This document shows, in pieces, positions 49,809 to 58,745 of a stretch of DNA of 64,000 nt. The stretch is from an uncultured Eubacterium sp. (GTDB lineage: Bacteria > Bacillota > Clostridia > Lachnospirales > CAG-274). Position numbers and translations under genes: made by a program. Location of the stretch: contig URXK01000009.1 in the NCBI GenBank assembly GCA_900551755.1, forward strand, positions 1-64,000. The letters are read 5' to 3'. Positions within the stretch are counted from its first letter, which is position 1. Each line of letters begins with the position of its first letter. The notes below the pieces were generated by a model. The model saw only the letters and a program-made list of their open reading frames with translations, was not told the DNA's origin and did not search any database.

Positions 49809-50196
49809 AGAAATTAAAAAGGTATCACTCAAACAGCTTATTGAGAAGAAGTTAGAGAGAGATAATAAGAAAACAGCTACAAAGGATATTTATATCGAGA
49901 GTTTAGGTGGAAGTATTACATTTAACAATCCATCTGATGCTGCAAGAATTGAGTATTCAGAAAAGACAAAAACAGAGAGTTATGTCGATATGGTAGACGG
50001 AATGGTTAAGCTCATTTATGATTGTTGTCCTATGCTACATTCAAAGGAATTACAGGAGAGTATTGAGGTTGATTATCCTTATGATACAGTAAGGTCAATT
50101 TTTGATATTACTGAAATCACCGATATTGGTGTAAAGCTCATAAACTTTTTTGATAATGATGAAGATGATGACGCAGAAGAAAAGCTAAAAAACTAA
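49798..50196 (+). CDS. Tail assembly chaperone, unshifted product (gpG-like)
   Basis: A 132-residue acidic protein encoded right before the tape measure gene, whose end has the frameshift sequence at 50187-50193. Both position and slippery end identify it as the gpG-type chaperone that coats the tape measure protein. It overlaps the previous gene by 11 nt. Confidence 0.85.
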   Translation: MEDKEIKKVSLKQLIEKKLERDNKKTATKDIYIESLGGSITFNNPSDAARIEYSEKTKTESYVDMVDGMVKLIYDCCPMLHSKELQESIEVDYPYDTVRSIFDITEITDIGVKLINFFDNDEDDDAEEKLKN

Positions 50197-50231
50197 TTGA
50201 GAAAGACAGCGAGTTAAATATGCTGTCTTTC
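50187..50231 (+). promoter_or_regulatory. Programmed -1 ribosomal frameshift signal
   Basis: Slippery heptamer A-AAA-AAC (50187-50193), a 7-nt spacer, then a perfect 10-bp stem GAAAGACAGC (50201-50210) / GCTGTCTTTC (50222-50231) with an 11-nt loop. The zero-frame stop follows the heptamer at once; the -1 frame stays open for 59 codons. Confidence 0.92.
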
Positions 50232-50372
50232 TTTGCAGTTAGAGGCGTTAAGCCTGAATATTTACTTTCATTATCACCTACAGAGAGAGCTTTTTACAGA
50301 ATAAGTATGGAGCTGTGGTACAAAGAAATTAATGGAGTATTGAAAGTATTAGGAGGTGTCAAACTTGGGTAA
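50193..50372 (+). CDS. Tail assembly chaperone, -1 frameshift extension (gpT-like)
   Basis: The -1 frame adds 59 codons to the upstream chaperone, giving a 191-residue fusion. The extension (LIEKDSELNMLSFFAVRGVKP then YLLSLSPTERAFY and MELWYKEING) is helical, as expected of the T domain that links tail tube subunits to the tape measure. It has no ribosome site of its own at the beginning and overlaps the tape measure start by 8 nt. Confidence 0.88.
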   Translation, partial: LIEKDSELNMLSFFAVRGVKPEYLLSLSPTERAFYRISMELWYKEINGVLKVLGGVKLG

Positions 50373-53300
50373 AACAATTAATACGATATTGAACTTAACT
50401 GATAAGTTTACACCAAAGTTAAATGAAGCAGGCAAAGAGGCTCTTATTTTTAAAGAGAAACTTAAAAACTGTAATACTGCTGCAAACAGCATAGATAAAG
50501 GTTTATCTAAACTAGCTAAAACAGCAGTTGTAGCTGGTGCTGCCGGTGTAGCTGCTATGGGTGCTTTTGCAAAGTCATCTCTTGATACTTACAAGGATTT
50601 TCAGCAAAGTATGTCAAATGTAGCGGGTATTTTAAGTGTTGATACTACATCAGAAACATATAAAAAACTTGAATCAGCTGCAAGAGAGGCAGGCAAAAGC
50701 ACAACAAAAACTGCACAGGAATCAGCAGATGCGTTAAGTTATATGGCTCTTGCCGGCTGGTCTGTTGAAGACAGTATGAATGGCTTGATGCCAATTCTTA
50801 GAGCTAGTGAGGCAACCGGTGCAGACCTTGCAACTACTTCTGATTTAGTTACTGATTCAATGTCTGCTCTTGGCTTGCAGACAAATCAGCTTGGCAATTA
50901 TCTTGATGTGTGTGCAAGGGCTCAAAACAAGTCAAACACCACTCTTACACAGATGCAAGAGGCTTATATCGGCTGTGGTGCTACTTTCAAAAATTTTAAT
51001 ACAGAGCTTGATGAGTCTGGTGCTTTGCTTGGTATTATAGCTAATAGGGGTATTAAAGGCTCTGAGGCAGGTAATAGCTTACAAAGTACACTTGTAAATC
51101 TTACTAAGCAAAGTGGCGAAAGTTATAAGGCAATGCAGGCACTTGGTGTTTCTGCGTACGATTCGCAAGGCAAATTTAAAGGTGTGTCAAATGTTCTCTT
51201 GGAATTAAATGACAAAACTAAAAATTTAACAGAAGAACAGAGAAACAACTATCTTACTATGATAGCTGGCAAGACACAGCTTACAACTTTAAATGCCTTG
51301 ATGGCAGGTTTAACAAATACTCTAAGCAATGGTAAAACTGAGTTCCAGGACTTGAGAGAACAATTACAAAGTTGTAATGGCTCTTTAGATAAAATGGCAA
51401 ATACAATGACTAATAATCTTAGTGGTGCTATGGCCAGAGCACAGTCTGCCACAGATGATTTTAAAATAACGGTAGGCAAAAAGCTAGAGCCTTATGTTAC
51501 ACAGTTCTTTAACTGGTTTTCAGCTAAGTTACCTAATGCAACAGAAAAGTTTGCTGTATTTCTTGATAACAAAGTACCTAGAGCAATTAACTTCTGCAAA
51601 AATGCTTTTGAAAAAATAAAGCCGACTGTTTCTTTTATCATTAGAAATTTTTCAGAGCTTGCTATTGCAGGTGGTACTGTTGTAGCAGGCTTAAAAGCAT
51701 TTAGCATAGCAGTTAAAGTATCTAGCTTTATTAATAAGTTAAAAGGAACTATGACAAGTTTAACAGTAGCACAGAAGTTAGCGACTATCTGCCAAACAGC
51801 TTTTAACACTAGTTTACTTGCGTGTCCTATTACTTGGATTGTTGCAATCGTTGCGGCTGCGGGAGCAGGTTTTCTTATATGGAAAAAACATATGGAAAAA
51901 GCTGATATAGCTAAACACTTCGGTGATATTACTCTTTCAGCTGAAGAATGTTCCAATATTGTTAAAAATGTTTTTGGAAGTGAAACTATACAGAAAGTTG
52001 AAGCGACTAAAACAGCCTATGAACAGTTTGAAGAAAGTTTACAAAAAACTTCTGATTCAGCAAAGGAGCTTAAAAAACTTAATTTTAGAATAAGCCTTGG
52101 CGATACAACTATTAGCCAAGATGATTATATGGCTACAGTTGATGATTATGTTGCTAATTTACAAACAGCAATAAAAGATAAGCAATATAGTTTATCTTTA
52201 AACATAGACTTGTTATTTGATGGTAGTGATTATGGTAATACTTTCTTAAATGATTCAAATAACTATTATAATGCACTAATAGAACAAGGAAATGGATTAG
52301 GCGAAGATTTAAAAGAAGCAGTTAAAAATGCGTATGACCATAACTGGGACTTTGATAGTTCTGAGGCTGTAGCTGCTATTATGAAACATCAAGCTGAAAT
52401 ACAAGAAAAAATAGCAACAGCACAGAGCGAAGCAAAGTTAGAAACTCTTAAATATGATTTTTCAACTGGTGATTTAAGTCAAGAAAGTTTTGAAAACTTA
52501 ATAAATGCTGGTACAGAGCAAATGAATACATTAAAAGAAACATATAACAATGCTAGAGTTGATGCTATAGCTAGTGCTAAGTTAATGTATTCGGAGGGTT
52601 CTGCTGAACTGCAAAAGGCAATTGAAGAATCTAATAATGCCTATAATCAAAAAATGGCAGAGGCTAGTGCTAAAAATGTACAGTTTCAAGTTGATGCAAT
52701 AAAACAAGCTTATCCAGAGCTTGGAGATTCTTTTTATGAAGCTTTTCAATCTGCTATAAATAATAGTGGAAAATTAGAAGCAATAGATAAACAGTTAGCA
52801 GCAGGAATGGAAGTAGATTATACTGAAATTCAAGGTGCATTAGAGGAAGCAATGGAAAAAGCTACAAGTGCTGCAGGTATAAGTGATGAGGCTAGAGACA
52901 ATCTAAAAGGCTTTTTTGAAAAAATGGTTCCGTCTGTCGAAGAACTTGAATCCACAACCTCTAAACTTAAAACTATTCCAGCAGAATTTACTAAAACTTT
53001 AAATAATGCTGAGATGTTAGGTGCAGCTGCTAATAATGCTGCTGCTTTAAGAAAAGTTGCATCTGATGCACTTGGCAAAGCTACAGAAACAGACCTTAGT
53101 TCAGCTAAAAAAGGTGGAGAGGCTATTGGTAAATCCTTCGGTGATGATGCAGATAGCCAAAGCAATAAAGCTAATGCTGTAAAAGGAGCTAACGCACTTA
53201 GAAAAGCCCTTAAAGAACAGCTAGAAAAGAGCATGACTGTAACAGTTCCAGTTGTAATTAATACATCAGAAAGCACTGGGGATAACAATAATGCTTCAAA

Positions 53301-53565
53301 TAAAACTGATGATAACGCAGTAGGTACAACTTATTTTGGTGGTGGATTAACAACAATTAATGAGCACGGTTACGAAGTAATAGATTTGCCACAAGGCACA
53401 AGGATATATCCACATTCACAAAGTGAAAAGATGATGAATAATAATTCTCCTAATGTTTCTGTTTCTGTGAATGTAAATGGTAATATCTTTGGCCTTGAAA
53501 ATGCTGCGGAGCTTATAGGTAGTATGGTTTGCGATAAGATAGTTGAAAGCATAAAGGCGGTGTAA
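50365..53565 (+). CDS. Tape measure protein
   Basis: A 1066-residue TP901-family tape measure protein from a TTG start 8 nt after GGAGG. The N-terminal conserved domain (FQQSMSNVAGIL...AARAG-type repeats to about 320) is followed by hydrophobic helices (about 430-520) and a long helical, Ala/Lys/Glu-rich rod. Its length sets the tail length. It lies upstream of the sheath and tube genes, unlike the usual myophage order. Confidence 0.93.
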   Translation: MGKTINTILNLTDKFTPKLNEAGKEALIFKEKLKNCNTAANSIDKGLSKLAKTAVVAGAAGVAAMGAFAKSSLDTYKDFQQSMSNVAGILSVDTTSETYKKLESAAREAGKSTTKTAQESADALSYMALAGWSVEDSMNGLMPILRASEATGADLATTSDLVTDSMSALGLQTNQLGNYLDVCARAQNKSNTTLTQMQEAYIGCGATFKNFNTELDESGALLGIIANRGIKGSEAGNSLQSTLVNLTKQSGESYKAMQALGVSAYDSQGKFKGVSNVLLELNDKTKNLTEEQRNNYLTMIAGKTQLTTLNALMAGLTNTLSNGKTEFQDLREQLQSCNGSLDKMANTMTNNLSGAMARAQSATDDFKITVGKKLEPYVTQFFNWFSAKLPNATEKFAVFLDNKVPRAINFCKNAFEKIKPTVSFIIRNFSELAIAGGTVVAGLKAFSIAVKVSSFINKLKGTMTSLTVAQKLATICQTAFNTSLLACPITWIVAIVAAAGAGFLIWKKHMEKADIAKHFGDITLSAEECSNIVKNVFGSETIQKVEATKTAYEQFEESLQKTSDSAKELKKLNFRISLGDTTISQDDYMATVDDYVANLQTAIKDKQYSLSLNIDLLFDGSDYGNTFLNDSNNYYNALIEQGNGLGEDLKEAVKNAYDHNWDFDSSEAVAAIMKHQAEIQEKIATAQSEAKLETLKYDFSTGDLSQESFENLINAGTEQMNTLKETYNNARVDAIASAKLMYSEGSAELQKAIEESNNAYNQKMAEASAKNVQFQVDAIKQAYPELGDSFYEAFQSAINNSGKLEAIDKQLAAGMEVDYTEIQGALEEAMEKATSAAGISDEARDNLKGFFEKMVPSVEELESTTSKLKTIPAEFTKTLNNAEMLGAAANNAAALRKVASDALGKATETDLSSAKKGGEAIGKSFGDDADSQSNKANAVKGANALRKALKEQLEKSMTVTVPVVINTSESTGDNNNASNKTDDNAVGTTYFGGGLTTINEHGYEVIDLPQGTRIYPHSQSEKMMNNNSPNVSVSVNVNGNIFGLENAAELIGSMVCDKIVESIKAV

Positions 53566-53566
53566 T

Positions 53567-53980
53567 ATGGGCTTTGAAATAGAAGGATTAGACGAAGTAA
53601 CAGAGGCTTTTAATATGGTGCAGGATTTATATCCTAAAGAAATCAAGAAGTTTATGCAAACTGAAGGCAACAAGCTAAAAAAAGAAACTAAGAAAAAAGC
53701 TAGGTCTGATGTAAAGAAAAAGACAGGTAATTATCTAAAGGGCATAAAGCGAGGCAAGTATTACAAATATAGTGGTAATGGTGCTGACAGTATAAGAGTT
53801 TATGCTGGTAAGCCAGCCCATCACGGTCACTTACTAGAATATGGCCATAAAACATCAAGTGGAAATAAGACTAAAGCCTATCATATTTTTAAGACATCAG
53901 CTGATGCTTTTGAAAACACATATAACAACGATTGTGAAGATTTTGCAAATAAAATTGTTGAACCACTTAATAAGAGGTGA
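53567..53980 (+). CDS. HK97 gp10-like neck/tail-completion protein
   Basis: A 137-residue basic protein beginning MGFEIEGLDEVTEAF with AGKPAHHGHLLEYGHK in its second half: the HK97 gp10 motif. It joins head and tail. Normally it is encoded before the sheath and directly after the adaptor; here the chaperone and tape measure genes stand between. Confidence 0.88.
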   Translation: MGFEIEGLDEVTEAFNMVQDLYPKEIKKFMQTEGNKLKKETKKKARSDVKKKTGNYLKGIKRGKYYKYSGNGADSIRVYAGKPAHHGHLLEYGHKTSSGNKTKAYHIFKTSADAFENTYNNDCEDFANKIVEPLNKR

Positions 53981-53985
53981 TTAAT

Positions 53986-54426
53986 ATTGTTACATTAAAA
54001 GATATTTACAAAGCTGTTTGCGACCACATAGCTAGTGCTACAAATATACAACTTGCAGATAGTGACCAAGAAGAACCGGTTATAAGACCATCATTTAAGG
54101 TGTTTATGGATACAGTAAATTCCGGTTTATATTCGTCTGGACTAAGAAGTATAAAAACATACTTTAATATATATTTTTACGCAACGAATAAAAAGCAATG
54201 CAAATCTGAAATTTATGAAATTGAAGATATGCTTGCTTTTTCTTTTTTAGTACCTTTGCGAATTAAAGATACCTGTGCTGTATTTGTAGACAACTTGAAG
54301 TTCGAAAAGGTTGATGATGGAATATTAAATATTAGCTTTGATTTTGAGATAGGCACAGAGTTTATTGATGAAAGCAGCATTGAGCCTATGGAAGAATTAA
54401 GAATAAATGAAAAATTGGAGGAATGA
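53986..54426 (+). CDS. Tail terminator-like protein, probable ATT start
   Basis: About 146 residues resembling the DUF6838-type tail-terminator proteins of Clostridial phages (LKDIYKAVCDHI start; KTYFNIYFYA). The GAGGTG site lies 6 nt before ATT at 53986, while the GTG at 53977 forms part of that site. The same GAGGTGATTAAT context precedes ATG starts elsewhere in the window, for example at 2276, so ATT is the probable start codon. Confidence 0.75.
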   Translation: MVTLKDIYKAVCDHIASATNIQLADSDQEEPVIRPSFKVFMDTVNSGLYSSGLRSIKTYFNIYFYATNKKQCKSEIYEIEDMLAFSFLVPLRIKDTCAVFVDNLKFEKVDDGILNISFDFEIGTEFIDESSIEPMEELRINEKLEE

Positions 54427-54430
54427 TTAA

Positions 54431-55495
54431 ATGGCAACAAGACCAACTATTGAAATTGATTTTAAACAATTAGCGACAACAGCTATTGAAAGAAGTGAAA
54501 GAGGCACAGCTATTTTACTTTTAAACGATGACACAAATGAAGATACAGCTGTCAAGATATATAAGGATATTACAGAAATTGATGAAACATTATATACAGA
54601 TGACAGTATTGAACATATCAAGGCTTGTATGGCTTATGCACCTTATGAAGTTGTTGTAATTAGCAAGAATAGTACTAACTTAGCTGACTTTACTAAAGAA
54701 ATTTTAAAAATAAGAAACACAGGCTGGATTGCTTTTGCTGGTTTAGATTCTGTGCAAAGTGACTTAGCAAGTTGGGTAAAGTCACAGGAAAATATGGGCA
54801 GAACATATAAGGTTATAGGTACTGTAGCTAAGCAAGACTGTAAGCATTATGTATACTTTAATCAGGCTGTAATAGATAACGAGGGTAACGGTGTACAAGC
54901 TGTTGATTACTTATCTAGCTTATTAGGCCTTATTGCAAGTTGTAATATTAATAAGAGTTGTACTAATCACTTATGTACTGACATTGACAGAGTTGATGAA
55001 GTTAGTGATATAGATACAGCTGTAAAAGCAGGCCAGCTTGTTTTAACCAATGACATTGGTGGTGTTAAGATTGTGACAGGTTGTAATAGCCTTGTAACAC
55101 TTAATGGCAACACAGCAACAGAGGATATGCAGTACATAGAAACGGTAGAGGCTATGGATTTAATAAGAGATGATATTAAATCTGTCTTTAAAGAAACTTA
55201 TCAAGGTAAGTTTAAGAATAAGTATAAGTATCAAATGTTATTTATTGGTGCAGTTAGACAGTATTATTCACAGCTTGCGAATGAGGATATTCTTGATGAT
55301 GAATACGACAATACAGCAGAAATTGACATAAATGCACAGCGTTCAGCTTGGCTTGGCTCAGGTAAGGTCGAGGCTGAGGATTGGGATGATGACACAGTTA
55401 AGAGAATGGCCTTCAAGAGAAGTGTGTTCTTGAGCTGTAATATTAAGATACTAAACTGTATGGAAAACTTGAAATTTACAGTTGAATTAGTATAA
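54431..55495 (+). CDS. Contractile tail sheath protein
   Basis: A 354-residue sheath protein with the recognisable ATRPTIEIDFKQLATTAIERSERG start of Clostridial myophage sheaths and a C-terminal SCNIKILNCMENLKF domain that interlocks neighbouring subunits. It defines the phage as a myophage. GGAG precedes the ATG. Confidence 0.93.
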   Translation: MATRPTIEIDFKQLATTAIERSERGTAILLLNDDTNEDTAVKIYKDITEIDETLYTDDSIEHIKACMAYAPYEVVVISKNSTNLADFTKEILKIRNTGWIAFAGLDSVQSDLASWVKSQENMGRTYKVIGTVAKQDCKHYVYFNQAVIDNEGNGVQAVDYLSSLLGLIASCNINKSCTNHLCTDIDRVDEVSDIDTAVKAGQLVLTNDIGGVKIVTGCNSLVTLNGNTATEDMQYIETVEAMDLIRDDIKSVFKETYQGKFKNKYKYQMLFIGAVRQYYSQLANEDILDDEYDNTAEIDINAQRSAWLGSGKVEAEDWDDDTVKRMAFKRSVFLSCNIKILNCMENLKFTVELV

Positions 55496-55508
55496 GGAGG
55501 GCAAGATT

Positions 55509-55934
55509 ATGTTTGATGATAATAAATTCCTAAAAGGCACAAGTGGAGAAGTGTTTTTAAACAATACTATGCTCACTGAAATAAATAAAATCAATATTAA
55601 GATGACAGGTCAGTTTGAGGACTTTTCGCCTTGCGGAGATTATTGCAGCCACCACGTTTATGTTGGATACGACGGTGAGGGTACTCTTGAGGGTGTAAGA
55701 ATTAACACAATGATTGATGCGGATTTGATAGAGGCTTATCAGAAAGGCATTACACCTAGCTATAAGATTGTTGCAAATCTTACAGACCCTAATACAGGAA
55801 AGACAGAAAGCTATATGATTACTGGTGTACAGTTTACTGAAATTTCTCCTACAGACTGGGAATCTAAAAAACTTGTTACTAGAAGTATGCCATTCACTTT
55901 TACAGAGATAAAGGTACTCTCTAGGATTGATTAA
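55509..55934 (+). CDS. Tail tube protein (XkdM-like)
   Basis: A 141-residue tube protein: FLKGTSGEVFLNNTMLTEINK at the start and the beta-rich core with GTLEGVRIN fit the XkdM family that forms the inner tube under the sheath. GGAGGG precedes the ATG; 13 bp after the sheath gene. Confidence 0.92.
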   Translation: MFDDNKFLKGTSGEVFLNNTMLTEINKINIKMTGQFEDFSPCGDYCSHHVYVGYDGEGTLEGVRINTMIDADLIEAYQKGITPSYKIVANLTDPNTGKTESYMITGVQFTEISPTDWESKKLVTRSMPFTFTEIKVLSRID

Positions 55935-55935
55935 T

Positions 55936-56289
55936 ATGGATAGCTATATTGAACTTGCAAAAGAAATTCATCAAAGAAACAATCCTAAGAAAGTTGGTAT
56001 TTGCGTGGGTGAGGTTACAAGCCTCACTCCCGTAAATATAAGAGTGTATTACAATGGTGAGCCTTTGGATTTTGATGAGTTTTTTAATGTTGAGGGTCTT
56101 ATTAATGGCGGCTCAGGTGTAACAACCGGTAATTTATATGTTGGAAAATATCCTGTTGAAGTTGGTGATAGATTTATCTGTGTGACGGGTAACGATAATC
56201 AATGCCTTTATGTTCTCGGTAAATTGGAAAGTATAGGGACAGACAGTGACGGCGAACCCAAAGGCCTATTTATTTACTTGGAGGAGTGA
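55936..56289 (+). CDS. DUF2577-like baseplate protein (XkdR-like)
   Basis: A 117-residue beta-rich protein whose LAKEIHQRNNPKKVGICVGEV start and VGDRFICVTGNDNQCLYVLGK end resemble the DUF2577/XkdR group. It sits between tube and DUF2634-like genes, in the baseplate area. The ATG at 55936 is preceded by AGGATTG, a weak site. Confidence 0.65.
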   Translation: MDSYIELAKEIHQRNNPKKVGICVGEVTSLTPVNIRVYYNGEPLDFDEFFNVEGLINGGSGVTTGNLYVGKYPVEVGDRFICVTGNDNQCLYVLGKLESIGTDSDGEPKGLFIYLEE

Positions 56290-56293
56290 TGCT

Positions 56294-56743
56294 ATGTTTC
56301 CAACTGATTATACAGAAATAATAACAGAAGAAAATGAAACTGTAGGCTGTGATTTCGCTTTTGACTATGAAAGTGGCCAGCATTTATTGACAAATGGAAG
56401 TTTGGAAGAATGTTCAAATATACAGGCTATAAAGCAATTCATTCAAAATGTTTTGCGAACAAAGTTAAATGCTTATAGAGTTTATATTGATGGTGAAATA
56501 GATAACTTTGGCATAAGTATATATAATTATTTGGGGCAAAGAACACTCCCTTTAGGCTATCTAAACAGTGAACTTAAACGAGAGGTAACAGAACAGCTTT
56601 TAAAACATACTCAAATTAGCTCTGTATCAAATTGGCAAGGTAAGAGAGAAAGACAAGGACTATCAATATCATTCACGGTTACACTTGTTGACGGTACAGA
56701 GATTAAGGAGAGTGATTTTAATGTTCAAAGTAATACTGTATAA
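56294..56743 (+). CDS. DUF2634-like baseplate wedge protein (XkdS-like, gp25 family)
   Basis: A 149-residue protein related to gp25/XkdS wedge components: AIKQFIQNVLRTKLNAYRVY in the middle and the C-terminal beta hairpin (LSISFTVTLVDGTEIKE). The ATG at 56294 follows GGAGGAG. Its 3' end overlaps the following gene by 23 nt. Confidence 0.75.
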   Translation: MFPTDYTEIITEENETVGCDFAFDYESGQHLLTNGSLEECSNIQAIKQFIQNVLRTKLNAYRVYIDGEIDNFGISIYNYLGQRTLPLGYLNSELKREVTEQLLKHTQISSVSNWQGKRERQGLSISFTVTLVDGTEIKESDFNVQSNTV

Positions 56744-58136
56744 GGATAATAAAGCTGAAGATATTACAAAGCAAGTATCAGAACTTAGCTGGAGTGAAAA
56801 TCTTGATACAGTAGGTGCAACTCTTTCTTTTAGTGTTAGTGATGTGGTTGACAGGTATATTACTAGGCTTGCTATTGTGGCAGGAGATATAATAAGCCTT
56901 TACAATGATAATGAAGAGCTTATTCGTGGAATTGTTGTTAATGTAACAAGGGATTATCCAAAGAGAAATGTTAAGGTTTGTGACTTTGGTTTTTATCTCA
57001 ACAAAAATGATATTGTAATTCAGTTCAAAAATAAAAGTGTATCGCAATGTTTAAAAGAGTTATTCAGCAAAGTTGGGATTTCAGTTGGCAGTATCTGTGA
57101 TATGCCTGCAAAAGTCAACGGTGTTTACATTAAAAATGTAAATGAAGTTATAAAAGAGCTTATTAAAATTCAACAGGATAATGACGGTAAGAAGTATTAC
57201 TATGAACTGCGTGGCAAGAATATATATGTATTTCAGTTACCAACTGAACCTATTGACTATATATTCAAGCCTGCAACGAATGTAGCAGCCTTTGATGTTA
57301 CTGATAAAAATGCACACGGCAGAGGCAAGTATTCTCACTCTATTGAAAATATGAAGAATAGAGTTACAGCAATTATTAATTCCAAAACAACTGGTAATAT
57401 GCCAGCTATGGAATACACTATAAGTGATAATACAAACATAGCTAAATACGGACTATTGGCAGAAAATTATAATGTTAATAGTGACGATTACAAAAACATT
57501 AAAAATATTGCTAAAACTGAACTTGAAGATAAAAATAAATTAAGCCGAGAGCTTGAAATGGATTTTATAGGACACTATAAAGCAAGGGCAGGTAGAGTGA
57601 TGCACATAGTAGATGATTACTTAGGCATTAATGATTATTTTAGAATACAATCTGTAAATCATAAGATTGATGGTGGTATACATACTATGAGTTGTACACT
57701 TGATTATGTAAAAGAAGCTCCTGCTAACAAATATACTGAAAGTAAAGTTATACAGCGTGAGGATATAAAAACAGAGGGTTCTTCTGCTGATTTTGATAGT
57801 TTGTATTCTATATTAAATGCACAGGTAGGAAAATCTTATGTTTGGGGTGCAACGGGTCCTAATTCATTTGATTGTTCTGGCTTAGTTTACTACTGTCTTA
57901 ACAAATCTGGTACTAAAATAGCTAGACTTACTGCACAAGGATTTTACAATAAATGTACTAAAGTAAATGCCAGTAATAGGCAAGTTGGCGATTTGATTTT
58001 CTGGGCAAATGGTAGCAAGGTTTATCATGTAGCTGTGTATGTCGGTAATGGTATGCAAATTGGAGCAGAAAACGAAAGAGTCGGGGTTGTTAAGAAAAAA
58101 GTATCATCTGGAGTTTATGCTTATGGGAGGTTGTAG
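56721..58136 (+). CDS. Baseplate hub (XkdQ-like) fused to NlpC/P60 peptidase
   Basis: A 471-residue protein. Residues 1-340 are XkdQ-like hub (LSWSENLDTVGATLSF start). Residues about 365-471 are an NlpC/P60 peptidase with Cys385 in DCSGL and His436 in YHVAVYVGNG, which would cut peptide bonds of the cell wall during DNA entry. The ATG at 56721 follows AAGGAG. The fusion places the wall hydrolase at the tail tip. Confidence 0.88.
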   Translation: MFKVILYKDNKAEDITKQVSELSWSENLDTVGATLSFSVSDVVDRYITRLAIVAGDIISLYNDNEELIRGIVVNVTRDYPKRNVKVCDFGFYLNKNDIVIQFKNKSVSQCLKELFSKVGISVGSICDMPAKVNGVYIKNVNEVIKELIKIQQDNDGKKYYYELRGKNIYVFQLPTEPIDYIFKPATNVAAFDVTDKNAHGRGKYSHSIENMKNRVTAIINSKTTGNMPAMEYTISDNTNIAKYGLLAENYNVNSDDYKNIKNIAKTELEDKNKLSRELEMDFIGHYKARAGRVMHIVDDYLGINDYFRIQSVNHKIDGGIHTMSCTLDYVKEAPANKYTESKVIQREDIKTEGSSADFDSLYSILNAQVGKSYVWGATGPNSFDCSGLVYYCLNKSGTKIARLTAQGFYNKCTKVNASNRQVGDLIFWANGSKVYHVAVYVGNGMQIGAENERVGVVKKKVSSGVYAYGRL

Positions 58137-58138
58137 AA

Positions 58139-58690
58139 ATGCTAAATCTAATCAATAAAATTTATAGAAAAGATAAGGTTACACTTGATTTAATAAATGC
58201 TATTAAAACAAAGTTAAACTCTGTAGAAGATAAAATTAATGACCTTTATAAGCAGATTTTTCTTGACTATTCAACTTGGTATTTAGAATTAAAAGAAAAG
58301 GAAATGAGTATAACTAAAAAGCCTGATGACATCGATAAAAGACGAGCTTATGTAAAGACAAGACTTCTTGGAACAGGTACTGCAACTAAGGAAATGCTAG
58401 AAAGTGTTATTAATAGCATTGATGGAGTAGAAGCTGAAATACTGCTTGAAGATATGACTATTATTATTAATTTTCTTAAAGTTGAAAATAACAAGTTTTT
58501 GGGTGTTGCTAAAAGGTCAATAGAAAATATAATACCCTATCATCTTGACTTAGATATAAGGTATGAGCATATCAATTATGGTGAGTTAAAGCAAGTAACT
58601 TGGGGAAAGTTGCAAAGCTATACTTGGGGAAGTGTTTCAGAAAGTGTTAGTGGTACGATTCTTGACGGTCTTGATGATGATTTTGATTGA
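58139..58690 (+). CDS. YmfQ/DUF2313-like tail protein
   Basis: A 183-residue protein resembling the YmfQ family (RRAYVKTRLLGTGTATKEML; the C-terminal NYGELKQVTWGKLQSYTWG repeat). In most PBSX-like phages it follows baseplate J; here it precedes it. GGGAGG precedes the ATG, 2 bp after the hub gene. Confidence 0.75.
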   Translation: MLNLINKIYRKDKVTLDLINAIKTKLNSVEDKINDLYKQIFLDYSTWYLELKEKEMSITKKPDDIDKRRAYVKTRLLGTGTATKEMLESVINSIDGVEAEILLEDMTIIINFLKVENNKFLGVAKRSIENIIPYHLDLDIRYEHINYGELKQVTWGKLQSYTWGSVSESVSGTILDGLDDDFD

Positions 58691-58715
58691 AAATAATCTG
58701 CTGTTGTAGTATAAT
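58687..58715 (+). promoter_or_regulatory. Internal promoter of the inserted accessory gene
   Basis: TTGAAA (58687-58692), 17-bp spacer, TATAAT (58710-58715). Its -35 overlaps the stop codon of the tail gene. A vegetative promoter inside a late operon suggests expression in the lysogen. Confidence 0.8.
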
Positions 58716-58745
58716 AATTAAAAAGATAAATTAGCATTTAGATTT

